Below are positions 20,673 to 34,200 of a stretch of 64,000 bases of DNA, piece by piece. The position numbers and the translations under genes were made by a program. Position 1 is the first letter of the stretch, and the number at the start of each line of letters is the position of its first letter. The stretch is from Siderastrea siderea (lineage: Eukaryota; Cnidaria; Anthozoa; Scleractinia; Rhizangiidae): contig OZ034967.1 of assembly GCA_964030785.1 (NCBI GenBank), forward strand, positions 49,822,533-49,886,532. The letters run 5' to 3'. The notes under the pieces are model-generated. The model saw only the letters and a program-made list of their open reading frames with translations. It had not been told where the DNA came from and ran no database searches.

Positions 20673-23600
20673 TTGTAGAGTGGCCTGTTGATCACTAACC
20701 AGCTGATCCAGCTCTAAAACTAGCTTCTGATCTACTTGAGTAACTTCTGCTTCTAACTTCTCTTCCAGAACCTTAAAGAAAAATAAAATATTAATAATAA
20801 GAGTTAAGCTAAAAAAAAAGGTATGGTAGGTTCAATGGTTAGGTCAATTAAGCTGCTGTCGCCAATATGGTGACTGGGTCTTCTGACTAGTAATGTACAT
20901 TCTTGTTTTAGTTTCATTTTACTTTTTTTCTGGTATGGCAAATTCCAGGTCTGGAAATACCAATGTTTTCCTTTTTTATCTTTTTCACGAGCAACTCACC
21001 TGAACTTGTGGTTTTCGCTCCTCTAAACAAACCCTTGCCTTAACTTCTGATCTACACTGCATGGGCTCGTGTCTAGATTGTAGCTAACACATCTTTTTTT
21101 TACCCTGGGGGATTAGGGAAGGTATGACAGCTAGGATTAAGCCCCAAGGGCTTTTCTTGTTTTTTTCCTAGGTGGCTCTTCCTTACCTACCTACCTCCCT
21201 ACCTACCAATCCACCCAACCTAACTAACAGCCCAACCTATCCTCCTACTTCCCTAGCTACCGTTCTTCCTACCAATCCTTTCAGAAGACTGTGTTGCTCC
21301 AAGAAATATCCATACTCCCCCCACAAAGGGTTTTTGGTTTAAGCCCCAACCCCTCTGGAAATTCCAGTTTAGGCAGATACTTTCTGCTTCAAAAATTTTG
21401 CCTTTGAGACCCTCCTCCCCATCCAATTTTCCAATGACCCTCTGTGGTGGGGGTATAAATATTTTCTGGAACCAAAAATTCTTGTGTAGTCTACATCAAG
21501 AGACAATGAATTCTTTACTTGCAGACTTGGCAAGTGTACACTGTAAGCAATGCCTTGGATCAGTTTCTTGACTGTACCTTCTTTTCTTGAGCATTTGAAG
21601 CCTCAACAAGTGGAAGATTATGTGGCCTTTGTTCACAGCTTTGCAGGGCATCTCTTTGTTTCTTAGACAGTTGCATTCTCTGAGCTAAATCAAATCACAT
21701 AAGTCTTTGAGTATGAATCAATTTTTGGAACAATATATACCGGTACCTTATTCCTACCATGTAATTTTTGTGCATACTTCTTGTTTTGGAAAAAATTCTG
21801 AAAATTAAATTATATAAGCAAACAATACACAAATAACCAGGTCTCTGTTTCACAAAGTGTGTGTAGCTTACGAGGGTACTTGTAAGTTGAACGTCTTGGT
21901 CAGTTTTCTGGAGGTATTACCAGTAATCTTTTTTTGTAATTTCCAGGAGCTACTGACCTTTGGAAATTTAGTTTCACCTTATCCTGTCTAGTTTATTAAT
22001 TATTTTGTGAAAATTCCCTTTTTGTGAAATAGGGTCCTCAGATCAAGGTTTGGAAGATGAAAGCAATGGCAAAACTGCAAATTAACCCTTTAAGCCCTGA
22101 TATGAAAATGCATATTCTCCAAACTGTTCTCAATACATTTCTTAGGGAACTAGTAAGGAGAATTTGTCTAAATATTAAGACAACTCAATCTTGGTGATCA
22201 CTTCCTTTATTCTCATCACTTGAATGTTTGATCAAGTAGTGAGAATGTAAAGAGAAATTTCATTTTCGTCACTGTTAGGGCTTAAAGGGTTAAAATACAC
22301 TTCTGTTCACTTTTTTCTGGAATATTTGTGAAAATTAACAAGTACAAACTACAGCTTCTGATTGTTTGTAAAATTAAGTACGCGATAAATTTTCATAAGG
22401 ATATTAGGCATTCTAATATTATTGTTGTTTAACAAAAGTACCATTACATTGATGGAACTCTCAAATTTCTTAGCTTGAACATTGTCAATCACAGAACAAA
22501 CTGTAGTGCTATGAAAGAGCACTCTAGCAGGCTACAGTTACAAATATCCTTGACTTTGTCAGCAATCCTACCTTTTTGTGAGTTGACTATTTTCATTCTT
22601 TTATTGAGTAAATTTCTTTCCGACAGTTGTTGTATGTCTTCAAGTCCTTTGACAATCTCAAAGACTGTGCCATCAAGAAGACAAGTGGCAATTCCTGATA
22701 GCACATCATAAGTAAATTTCTTTTTGTATGTTCTGAAATTTAAGCCAAAACAGAATCCATCGTCAATTACAATTCAAATTTTTGTTTTACAATAATGATG
22801 ATGATGATGATATGATGATAATGTAGATTGCCTGTGGTACAGCTCTGGTTTTTTCAGCATGAAGCAACTAGAAGTATTACTACCCTCCCCTGGATGTGTC
22901 ACAAGACCACTGCAGGATTCCCCTGGCCGTTATTATCACACCAGCACCTATTTATACACTCAGGTGGAGAGAGACAATGCAGAGTAAAGCTTCTTGTCTA
23001 AGAAAGCAACACGATGCAACACTGAGATTAACAAATAGGTATAGGACTATTTATAATAAAAGAGAAACAAATTTTTCGTATTAGCCTAATGTCACATCAA
23101 TTCAATCACTCCCAGTATGGCAATCAAAAATTTGGAAATCGAACCCAATCGAACTCTTGAGTTTGATTGAATTTGGCGATCGAACAAAATCGAACACCGA
23201 AATTTGTGACTATCGGGATCCTCAAGGATCCATGGTGGCCTATTTTGAGATGCTATTATGATTTTGGGCAGTGGATAATTCTTATGGGACATGAGGTATG
23301 TGCAATTGGTTTTGAGAAAATCACTTGTATGTCTTCCTTTTGTCAAGTAGCTAAGTCAGAATGGGAGCCTGAACTGTATTTCGGTAAATTTGAGTGAATT
23401 CCGAAACGTGTCTAGCGGTGATAGTGGCTAAATCGGGCCAAATGACTCCTTCCTTGTCAATGTATTATAACACGTACTAACACAGTTAAGTAAATGGACC
23501 TAAAATTGCTCAAAATGCTTTGTAAGGATAGCAAACAACACCATGTAATGTTTCATGAACTTTATTCAGTTAGTTCGTTGTTATGTATTGCTTGAAATGT

Positions 23601-25062
23601 TCCCTTCCAAATCCCATACAAAGTCTTGTATTTTGAAACGCCATTTTTAATGATATTCAAATATTATGCTTGGGCTTCCTATGAACAGACGTCATGTTAT
23701 ATGTGGTCTGACTTCTCATTCGGTTACTGTGTGCAAGCTCTGGTAAACCTCATACAAAGTGACCCCAGCAAAAACAGTTTTTCTCAACCCTTTTAGGTTA
23801 TTTAATACCAAAATAAACTGTTCACAGCTGCAGTAAAAAGAACAAAATAGCACAAAGCTGTCATTTTTCCCACGTACATGCATTATTCGAGGATTATTGG
23901 ACCATTTTCATTGTTAGGTCACTCTCAATTTTAATACTGCACAGTCACAACTTAAAGTATTACTTTCATGGAAAAGTACAGACTTACTAATTAACTAACC
24001 ATGACACAGGCAATGGCATACAACAGGCAAACGATCATGAAAAATATCTGACTATTAAACAATATACACATGATTTTTTTCAAATTCATCAAGGACAATT
24101 AACAATGACTTGGAGAGCAAAATGTTGGAAAGCTTTAGCATATTGGACATCTGGGAAGCCTTTTACTATGCATTTAAAGCTGAACAACCCACAGCGCATC
24201 TGAAGCCATTTCTCCGCGATTTCTGCGGTTACAAAAAACACGCGTTATGCTGAAGTATTTAAGTCAAGCCTACAAAAATCTTGTTATTGTTTTTCAACAC
24301 TGGTTTTATAAAACTCAAGAGTTGGAAACCGAATTTTTGAACTCAATCCATGGATTGAGTATGACTGAGATCAACTGAAACTCAGTTTGACTGGGTTCGA
24401 TTGCCTATACCGGGATCACTCTAACCAGTGATGTAAGGGCATTACCTTAAAAGCTGATATTCCTTATTATAAAATCTCGTGCTTTTGCCTCATAAAAAAG
24501 TTGGCAGGTACAAGCTTCTAACGAAAATTTCAACTTAGCCAAAATTATGGGCAGTGATGGGCTTGCCTCTTCTCATTAATTTAAATTTGTCGCTTTGTAG
24601 AACTCTATAAATTAAAATTTCCTTGATTTCCCTCACTATGGGAAGTGGATAGGGGAAAGGGGAGTGGGGAGGCAGGGCCGGAGTGGAAAGTATCATTTTT
24701 GATACCATCCAACAGCCATTTTGAGCTTAATATTTGTGTTACTTATTTCAGTCTACTTCAAATATTAAAACAAATACGGTACATCTACACAAAATAAAGG
24801 CTAAGTAATGGCTTTCTGTACAAACAAGAAACATCAACGGAAAATTTTACCCTGGCAAATCTCGGACCATGGCTTGAAGCTGCGTCAAATAGCTGGTCAG
24901 CTTTCTCTGTTCAGCCTCGATCCTCTGTTGTTCCCTCCGGTATTCTTCTTCTTTTCGAAGCATTTCATCACGAACTGTGGCTAATAAGTTGGAGTCTAGG
25001 TTAGGCTGATAGTTCCACTTAGGCTGCCTCTGTCCTCCACCGCCACCGTAAAAATACGACAT
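20673..25062 (-). CDS. DGCR6: DGCR6 / gonadal-like protein, four exons seen, 3' exon missing
   Basis: Minus-strand exons 25062-24851, 22732-22572, 21684-21578 and 20771-20673 splice with consistent phases to about 193 residues. DGCR6 hallmarks are present: LLDGTVFEIVKGLEDIQ, then RPHNLPLVEA, then VDQKLVLELDQLVSDQQATL. The N terminus has a Gly-rich MSYFYGGGGG stretch followed by a long charged helix (DEMLRKEEEYRREQQR). The family has a C-terminal exon with a GFYVT-N-P-type motif. I could not find it in the 12 kb below 20673, and reading through the donor at 20672 stops after seven codons. The start at 25062 is the first in-frame ATG. The gene is divergent from PAXBP1 with 160 bp between start codons. 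DGCR6 is reported in human neural-crest biology and its exact molecular role is unclear. Confidence 0.9.
22082..22293. mobile_element. TTAACCCTTT-type MITE, family 5, copy 1
   Basis: TTAA-CCCTTTAAGCCC at the left is mirrored by GGGCTTAAAGGG-TTAA at the right. The shared interior contains AATGCATATTCTCC and GTGATCACTTCCTTTATTC. It is about 212 bp, in a DGCR6 intron. Other copies lie at 29119, 36346, 52060 and, diverged, 55998. Confidence 0.85.
22798..22822. repeat. ATG trinucleotide microsatellite
   Basis: An imperfect tandem ATG/GAT run of about eight units within a DGCR6 intron. Confidence 0.8.
22884..23020 (-). repeat. Partial SINE-like repeat
   Basis: It matches the body of the repeat at 37487-37803: CACTCAGGTGGAGAGAGACA and GTAAAGCTTCTTGTCTAAG are shared. 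The tRNA-like head is missing. It lies in a DGCR6 intron. Confidence 0.55.
23103..24421. mobile_element. Candidate 1.3 kb terminal-inverted-repeat element
   Basis: The left end (AATCACTCCCAGTATGGCAA, then CGAACCCAATCG and CTCTTGAGTTT) is mirrored with gaps by the right end (AAACTCAAGAGTT, GGGTTCGATTGCC, CCGGGATCACT). No transposase is seen between them. The arms are diverged and the borders approximate. It lies in DGCR6 intron 1. Confidence 0.4.
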
Positions 25063-25222
25063 CTTAAGAGACGAAAATACTGAAAATAACAAATAGTATT
25101 CGAAAGGAAATAGATTTTGATCGTCAAAAAGAAAACAGTCAGGCGTTTTTCATGCGCGCATGCAAGTTTCTGCAAGAGACTGGGGAGAGCCTTCCCATCG
25201 TACCGTGCACGCGGATCAAATC
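25063..25222. promoter_or_regulatory. Bidirectional promoter between DGCR6 and PAXBP1
   Basis: Only 160 bp separate the divergent start codons. The segment contains a palindromic CATGCGCGCATG at about 25150, close to the NRF1-type GCGCATGCGC consensus common at head-to-head housekeeping promoters. No TATA box is evident. The shared-promoter role is inferred from the geometry and this motif. Confidence 0.6.
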
Positions 25223-28200
25223 ATGGCGACCATGTTCAAGAAGCACTCCAGACGAAACTTTCGCAGAAAAGTTGTTGATGAAGACGACGAAAATGACAAT
25301 GATCATGAAACAGAAAACGTACCTGCAATTTCGGAAAGCGTGGAAGATGGTTCGAAACCAAAAGAGCAGGGCAAGCTTAAGCTCAAAAGCGGTACAGTCG
25401 CTTCTTCCAATCCGCTCCTGAGCTTTGACTCTGAAGTTTCAAAGCCAAAGGGAAAGTCGAAGATCAAGGTTGTTTCTTCGTCAAATTCTCTTTTAAGCTT
25501 TGACGATGAAATTACAGAGGAGAATGAAGTTTTCAAGGTGAAAAAATCGAAGGAGAGTCGACGCCTGGCAAAGAGACTTGAACAGGAGAGGAAGAAGAAA
25601 GATAAAATCGACGAGAAAAAAGCTGCTGGAGATGGAAGCATTGATCAGAAACAAGATGATGACACTGATGAGAAACTTGCTGCTCTGCGAGCTGAGTTGA
25701 GTCAAATGGCAGGTGATGATGATGAAGTCTCGGATAATGATAATGTTGACGCTTTAGATACAGAATCTGTCAAAAAAGAACCAGTTTCCAATTCAAATGT
25801 TAGAACGGGCACTTCTGATATCAGTATACCAGATGCTGCTACAATCCACGCTGCACGTAAGAGGCGTGAAATGGCCAGACAGACAGAGCAAGATTTTATT
25901 CCACTGGATGATACAAAGAGGTATGAAGGGCACTTTGCATCTGCAGGTCGGTTAGTGAGAGAGGATGAAAATGACATCAGTGATGATGAGGGTGAAGAGG
26001 GTGCTATAACATTCTCTGTATCAAGAAAACGAGGCTTTCCTGCCTTGGATCGTCGACGCGAAGTAGAGGCCGCTCTCGCAAACCAAGAACTGGATGAAAA
26101 GTCAGACAACGAAGAAGCAGAGGACGAGGAATTAAAACTTTGGGAAGATGAGCAAATTCGTAAAGGAGTGAAAGGAGTTTCTGTTCCTCTTGTACAACAA
26201 GAACTGTTACAAACTTCTGAGGTTTCAAACTCCTTATATCAACAGCCATACACTGGAGGTCAGCTTCTGCAGGAGCAGCCATATTTATATGGTACAGGAT
26301 ATGCTGAGATCCACACTAATGGAAATCAAATGTATGGACCTGCTGCTGCTTCCAGTTCACTGCAAACTCGTCATGCTGTCACTGTTGACATGATTTGTGA
26401 CAGGATGAAACAGCAGCTAGCTACTCTGCAAGAGGTGCATCGTGGGCATGAGATGGACAAAGAAAAAGTATCATCGCAGTTGGAAACTGCGCAGGGGAGC
26501 ATAAAAAAGCTAGAACGCCAAGGAAGAAATGCAGAGCAGAGATTCAGTTTTTTTCAAGAGATGAGGGGGTATGTCAGGGACTTGATTGAATGCCTAAATA
26601 ACAAGGTGGGTGATACAAGCATGAACTAAGGGATGGAGTTTTTGGTTGTGCATCAACTAGAGTTGACAAGAAGGGACAACTATTGGTTATTCAAATGCAT
26701 TACTATTATTGGCCTTTGGAACTGTTGAATGTTTGATTGGATTTTGACTTACGATTATAAATAAAAAATTCTTCTGTTTGCTTATGTGGTGACAAAGGAA
26801 AAGATGCTCAGTGGCTTGCTAGTGTAATTGTTAATATTTTTTCTCTTGGTAATGAAAATTGCAATTGCCCTGCTCTTGTTGTAGAGCACAAAGCTGATCA
26901 ACAACAAGTATGATGGCATTTTTGGTGAAAACACTAAGAAGCCACTTTGTTTTATTGTAGTGTGTTTTGGTTCACTGTTTACAAAGTGGTAATTGCTTTC
27001 CCCTAGTATTGCCACTGTTTCTCATGGTTGAAATATGAAATGATTCTAATACTTATTTTCTTTCCATAGATTCCAGAGATTGATGAGCTGGAGAGGTCAA
27101 TGCATGCGCTGCTGAGGAATCGTGCCAGTAGTTTGGTCCAGAGAAGACAGATGGATGTCAATGATCAGGCAGAGGATTTCTTAACTGCACAGGCTGGTAA
27201 GTAAAAATGTGTTCTTCTGTTGACCAGTCACAGATAGTGGTATAGACAGTGATGTTCACTATGCATTCTTGCTACTACTAAATGCCTCTGTAACAGGCCT
27301 TAGAGACTACCATGAGGAATTCTTGCTTATAATCTATCTAATTGCAATGTTAGCCCTTGGACAAACACACAAACTTGTACCTCCACTGTGATACAAGGGA
27401 GGGTGGGTTGGTGGACTCTCCTTGGGTCTTTTATTGTGTTACAGTATTTTAGTACAGCTGTACATAGCCTGTGAAGCGTTAAACCTTTATGTTATGGTTT
27501 GTGACACTGTTGGGGCTTGTGACATCATTAAAAATAATACCAGAACTGTTTACCTTTCCAAAATCTGCCCAAGGGATAAAAATACAGTTACTGAAAACAG
27601 CAGGTGTTAATAAAAAAATCCTCTTGAAAAGGTTAAAGAGAGACTTAACTGGGGGGATGATGTGGACCTTACCTCCTTATACATCAGAGGGCTAAAATAA
27701 GTTCGCCACCATTCCTCTTTGCTGTGGCATTCTCTGTGACTGTGAAGATTGTCAAAGAGCTTCTAAACTGCTGAAAGTATTGCACACTACCAACTACTTT
27801 CTCTAGCCTAGAAAACTGGTTTATTAACTTTAAATAAAAGCTACATAGTGGAAGCCCATAGCTACGTAGCACCTTACAAGTGACTTATTGACAACATCCA
27901 CAAAATAGACAATCCAGGACATGAAATTGCACCTAATACAGTCACCAGTGTGCCTAAATTTTCCATGTTGGCGACCAAATCCTGAAAATTAGTCACCAAA
28001 TCGGCGACTAGAATTCCTCATCATACCCTACCTGAAGACCTTGTGAATTTTTGAAAATGTGCAAATCTAAGTCTGTGGCAGTGATGGGTGTTCAAGCATC
28101 CTGCTAGTTTCAGAATATCGGCACTTAATGCTCCACGAAGAAAATCTGTCACTAGACGCACTCTTGGATTTCAAGTAGTAATATTGTCTATGGTCCCTCC

Positions 28201-31200
28201 TAGTGTCCCCTCTCCCTATGTGGAAAGCGGAAGCATGATGTTTTGAAATTACAATAGCCACTATTTATCACAACAATGAAGAAAGTGGGAGAAAGTATTA
28301 AGAAATGAATACACGTTTTCTTAGGGGGGGGGGGGGCAATTTTGGAAAACTATAAGAAGAGAAGTTGATTTTTAGGAGCAATTTTTTCCTTGATTTGAAA
28401 GGAAAGGTCTTCACGATTCTTTAATTTATACTTGCTGAAAATGAAGCAGAACTGTGAATCAGATATTCACTTTACTTTGAGATAGATGCTTTGTGAGGAC
28501 ATATTTTGTGGTTCAAGGTTTTCTTTGGTTTGAAAATTTTCAAACCGGATTAATTTTTATTTTCCTTTGTCTTAGATTATGGTAATGAAGAAAACAGAAA
28601 TTAAACTGGTTTGAAAATTTTGAAACCAAAGAAAAACTTGAACCACAACATATATGCTACACAAGGGGCTAAGAGTACTGCACTGTTCTTGCAGCTGTTT
28701 GAGCACCATTTGAATGAATTAAAGCTGACTGTTTTGATACAATCTTTCTTGATAAAATTCTCTTTGTTACTGTATAAAGTTAAGGTTATTTGTCTTTAAT
28801 TTGGATGTGTATAATCCATCCTAGCATCATTTAGGGTAAAAACTCTTAATTCTGGAGGGTATAACAGAATGAAACCAATTTTTATTTTTTAAAAAACTGG
28901 CGACTAATCTTTTGGAAAGTTAATTTCATGCCCTGTAAGCAACAGACTGACTGGTGTGAACAAACCAACAAATCTTACTGACTAAAGACTTATAATTATA
29001 ACAGATATGACAAGAACAAAAGATGGATCAAAATGACCACTCAGGTTTTAGTGTCTTCATGGCCAATAATGCTACAGCTTAACTGACAAATAAGCAATAA
29101 CATCATGACTTTATGAAAACCCTTTAAGCCCTGATCTAAAAATGCATATTCTCCTTACTGATCTCCATACATTTCTTATGGAAATAATAAGGAGAATTTG
29201 TCTAAATATCAAGAAATTTCATCGTTGGTGATCACTTCCTTTATTCTCATCACTTGAATGTTTGATCAAATATTAACAACGTAAAGAGAAATTTCATTTT
29301 TGTCACTGTTGGGGGTTAGAGGGTTAATTGACCAATCAGGGAAATAACTTACTGCAGGGGGCAACCCTGCAACGGACTAGCATCCCATCCAGGGGGGAGT
29401 AGCAATACTCCCAGTTGCTTCATGCTACAGAAACAGCTTTACCTCACCTTAGCTACATGCATACAGTATCAGCTGCTGTTATGCTATTCACTTTGTCTCT
29501 AACATTTGATGATGACTTCCATACAGGCTGTTGAAATGTCAGTCAATTTCTCCAACAGTCCTTTAATTCAGCCATATGATAATACAAAACCTACTGTACT
29601 TATGACATGACTGTTGTGTGGAAACCATTTACTGTGTTACATGGAAAGTGGCTTGTTATATAACTCCCAATAGCCTCTAATGTTTGCTGTGTTTAGTCAC
29701 TTTCAAACTTTGAGTCGCTAAAGTTGTCAGTCATAACCACTAGTTGCCTGCTGCCAATGACAACCCTAAAATTACCTCATCTTTATTTTCTAACAGGGAG
29801 GCAAGGGCAAAATTCAGCCAAAGCATCTGATCAAGGCAAGCTGCGAAGAGCTGCTGAGCGAGAGGGAAGAAGAGCAAGACGGAGAAAACATAGAGAAAAA
29901 GAGAAAAAAACTCCACAGCTCGATACTTACCATGAAGGACAGTCAACCGATGATGAAGAAACTGAAACAGATGCTGTGAAATTCAGGGCTGAAACAAGTA
30001 AATTTATTTCCCTTGCTTGAGAAATAAAAACAACATTTTTGAAATACAAGCACTGTATAATCTTGGGGAAATAAGATCATAGTAATACAGATATTCGTAA
30101 TCTGAACTTGAATATTATTTTCAGTTTTGTTTTTTTCATAAACTTATGATACCACATAAAAGACTTCTCTGTTTACAATCTGAGAGATGTAAATGGCCAA
30201 AATAGTGACTGCACAATTTGGATTGTTGATTTTTCCAGACATTCATCTGTACATTCTTTCAAAGCCCCTATAGCATGCATGCAGACATCTCCTCTTTCAG
30301 GGGTGGCAAATGTTCTTTCCGAAAATAAGGGTCTCGCAAAATTTCAGCTGAATTGTAAGCATCTTGCAATCTCATTTTTTAATTGTTTTTTTTTTTCATC
30401 TCGCAGTCTCAAATTTTTGGCAAACACTTTCTTATCTAGCCTTCTCAGGGTCTCAATCTTTTTGCCCAGAGTCTGGCCTTCTTAGAATGATTTAAAACTT
30501 GAAGTTCTGATGTGTTTACTAGGTAACATGACCCGATAATTATAAACTTCAATAATGCAATCTGAAATTTTCGAGAAATAAGTTGAAACTGACCTGAAAG
30601 TCTCAGGTTCAAAGTTTAAGTTCTTAAAAGTTTTTGGCTTGCATTTATAAAACTATAAAAGCTTGGTCTTGCAATTTTAAAGGGTCTCTGGATCACACAA
30701 GAAAACGAGCGTCTCGCCCTCTCATAAAGTCTCGAATTTACCATTGGTAATCCCTTATTTCCTGTGCTTCATGGGGAAGCATAAAAATCCTTTGCTTCGT
30801 ATCTAAGCCTAAAAATTGTGTTTGTTTTTGTAGAATAATCTTGAAATATTTCAGAAATGTTTAGTCAAAAGTATTTTCCCATGTTTGGCCCATTTTGAGA
30901 GATAGGTAGATACATGGGTGCACCTATCTACATGTATGAACTCTCAATATTGATTGCTATCGATATTTTTACCATAATTATTTATTCAAGTGTTAGCCTT
31001 CACTCAAATAATATCCCCCTCAAGTATTCGCCACCGTTTTAGGACATCTTTTCAAAATAATTTGCTTTAAAACTTGCCTTGTATTTTTATTGTCTCCCCT
31101 ACAAAATTGTGCAGCCCCTGTGAAGAAACAGATTCAATGAAATTCAGTACTCATGACAATGCATGCTATGGAAAAATCTTGCCTGATTTGAAACTACTGT

Positions 31201-34200
31201 ATGCATGTTGGTATTTTATGCTATATGCAGAATGTGTGGGTGAGCAATAATTACTTTTAATTTTCCATTTGTTTTCTCTCAGAGAGAATTACGGCAGAGG
31301 AGAAAGCCATATTTGAAGACGTCGTAGAGGACTTCAGTTCTATTGACTCAATAAAATCAAGATTTGAAGAGTGGAAGAACAAACACGAAGACTGTTATAG
31401 GAATGCATACATTTCACTTTGTCTTCCTAAACTGTTTGCTCCATTTATTAGACTGCAACTTTTGGACTGGAACCCATTTGAGGTACAACTGATACCTTTC
31501 TTATGAGCATTGTGAACAAATGGAAGTGGAACTGAACTTTCTGGTGACAAGCGCCATGCCGCTGTACGCTAGTTTCACTAAAGAAGGTTTATACAGTAAC
31601 TGCATTTGACTAAGATTTGATTTAAATTAATTTGTTATCTTGAAATCAATGTGCAAGTCTTTTTAGATTCAAACTCTTACTTCTGAATCAGTAGATGAGT
31701 CCGTGTGAGTGAAAACTTTCGAGCAGTAATTTCCTGTGGTACAGTCTTTTATGTCGAACAAGGTTGCTCTAACTTTTGAGTCTGTGGATGATGAAGATGA
31801 TGAAGTGTGACCACTCAAATGAGAGCTGTTTCCTAGCAATTTTTGTATGAAATCCTAAAGTGTGTTGATTCTAGTAAAAGCTGTTGGGCAGTTCTATTTT
31901 TGCCATCATTAATTTTGTTATGTTGTACAAGGTGATTAAATGTTTTAGCCTGTGAACGGAATTCTAAGGTGTAACCGGCTACATGTAAAGGCTTTTGAGA
32001 TGTACTTTTCTTTGGTGATATCTATTTTTCTAATTTTTGCAAGATAGAAACTTAATTTCAAATTTTGTCATATTTCTTTGCTGGCACTGATGTTTAGAGT
32101 TAAATCTTTTTTACCACGACTTTTCGAAATCCATTTGGTGTGACTTAGATGGAATCCAAACCAAATTATTTGTCACTGGTTTTGCATATTTTGTAACTAA
32201 TTTCAACTTTTTTTCCTTTTAGGCAAAGTGCTTGGAAATTGAAGAATTTCGCTGGTACAAGAGCCTTGTGTTGTTTGGCTGCGGAGATGATCCCTATGAC
32301 ATTGATGTTGAAGACCCTGATGTCAAACTCATTCCAACTGTGTTGGAGAAAACAGTCATTCCAAAGCTAACTGGTATGGAATAAAATTATGGACATATAG
32401 TTGAACCTCTAGTAGGTGGTCACTGTAACTGCTGGGAACAGTGGCTGGTAAAGCCGCAGCTGCACGAGCAATTTTTTGCTTGTGATGGTGATGCAATTTT
32501 TCTGAGAATTGTTGCGTCGCCAGTACACAGTGGTGCCTACACTTGGCAACAAGTGAATTTCTTGTGATTTTTCCCATGATTTTTCAGCTGTCTCATCACT
32601 TGTACGAGGGTGGCTTCACATGCGATTTTTGCCGTGCGCTGGCGACACAGCAGTTTTCAAAAAAATCGCATCACCATGGCAAGCAAAAAATCGCTTATGC
32701 AGCCGCGGCCTTACGACAGGTGGTCACTTATGTGCAGTTTCTAATGTGCTGATGTCACTAGGAAAAAGGTGGTATTGTGGACAAGCAGTTACTCAAGAGA
32801 GGTGTTGGCTTATGAGAGATGGTCACTAAGTGGGGTTCAACTGTATTTTAATGCATAATATTTTTTTTGGGAGAAGAGACTTTCAAGCCATAAATGTATT
32901 ATTCCATGTTCAGCAAGAGGTAATTCCTTTATTTCCTTTTCTTGTGAGGAGGAAATAAAGCCAGAAACAAACTTTCTCTCCTTTGGTCTATCCTTGTCCG
33001 GGACTGCAGTAGAAAACAATTACCGTAAACTAAGTTTCAAAGAGCAACTGGTTTCCTTTCTTCGGTGGAGTCGAAACAGAACAAGATTGTCTGCGACATG
33101 GGGTGCCACTAATGAAGTTGTAACCTGTGTAAATTTCTAATAATATTTGTATGAGATGTACAAATAACAGATGTACTTAGTAGAGATGATAATACAAAGT
33201 TGTAACGTGTAAATCTTGAATTTTTAAACTTTCATAGTACTAATGCTTTGAAATTGTTGCGCCCATTTTTTGTTTTTACAATGCTGCCTGCCATGTTGGC
33301 TTTATACTTGTAGGTTATTAAGAAAAAGTCAAGAAACCACTCCATACTAATCATTTTGTATGCAAAACATTGTCCTTTAAAACTTTTTGCCAGAAGGCTG
33401 ATTCATAAATATTTTAGTTTGGCAAACAGCTTGTACAAAAACTGCATGGCCATTGCTACAGTAATATTGTTGTTGATTTCAGGTGAAAAAAGGGAAAAGA
33501 AACAAGGGTTTGAACCACTAAACCATTGCATGTGAAAACTGGCTGAGTTTGGAGTGTTTTTTTAAATCTTTGTCTTAAAATCATATATTCTCCTTATTTG
33601 AAACTCTTCAATTGTGCATATACTTCACAAGGACATTTGCTGTGTGAAAAACAAACAAACAAAAACAACTGTGGAAGTGTTGATGAGTTTTAATTTGTGC
33701 TGTAACTTTTCTCATTACTCTTATATCTATTGTATATAAGTTTTCTTGCCATCTTTAGTGTTTTCCCGCAGGTTAGTTGTAATGAGTATTAACATTGTTT
33801 ATTCTGTGCTTTTGGTTTATTTTTTAAATGTAGGTCTTTTTGAACATGTGTGGGATCCACTTTCACAGAAGCAAACAACACTGGCCATTAAATTAATAAG
33901 AGGAATGGCAGAAGTGTACCCTAACTTTCACGCTCAAGACAAAACAACACAGGTACCGTAAGATTAAGTCAAAGTTTATTTCATCTTGCATTTTTGAGTC
34001 TCAGCATAGACTAGATATATTTACAGGGTTCATATGGAACTTGAAAAATCCTTGATTTTGTGAAGCAAAACTCAAAGCACTGAAAGTAGTTGACAAAGTA
34101 CGTGTACTTTGCAAGTTGTCATTGACTTTCCAGCCCCCCCCCCCCCAAAAAAAAAGAAAACAATTAAAAAAAAAAATTAATAAATTGGTTTTCTGTGGCT

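Noticed and set aside
25160..25222. Upstream in-frame ATG as the PAXBP1 start
   Set aside because: The 21 extra residues have no family resemblance, while the ATG at 25223 is followed by the MFKK segment resembling the homologue's N terminus.
25303..26282. Several antisense open frames over PAXBP1 exon 1
   Set aside because: They are shadows of a low-complexity acidic/basic coding exon.
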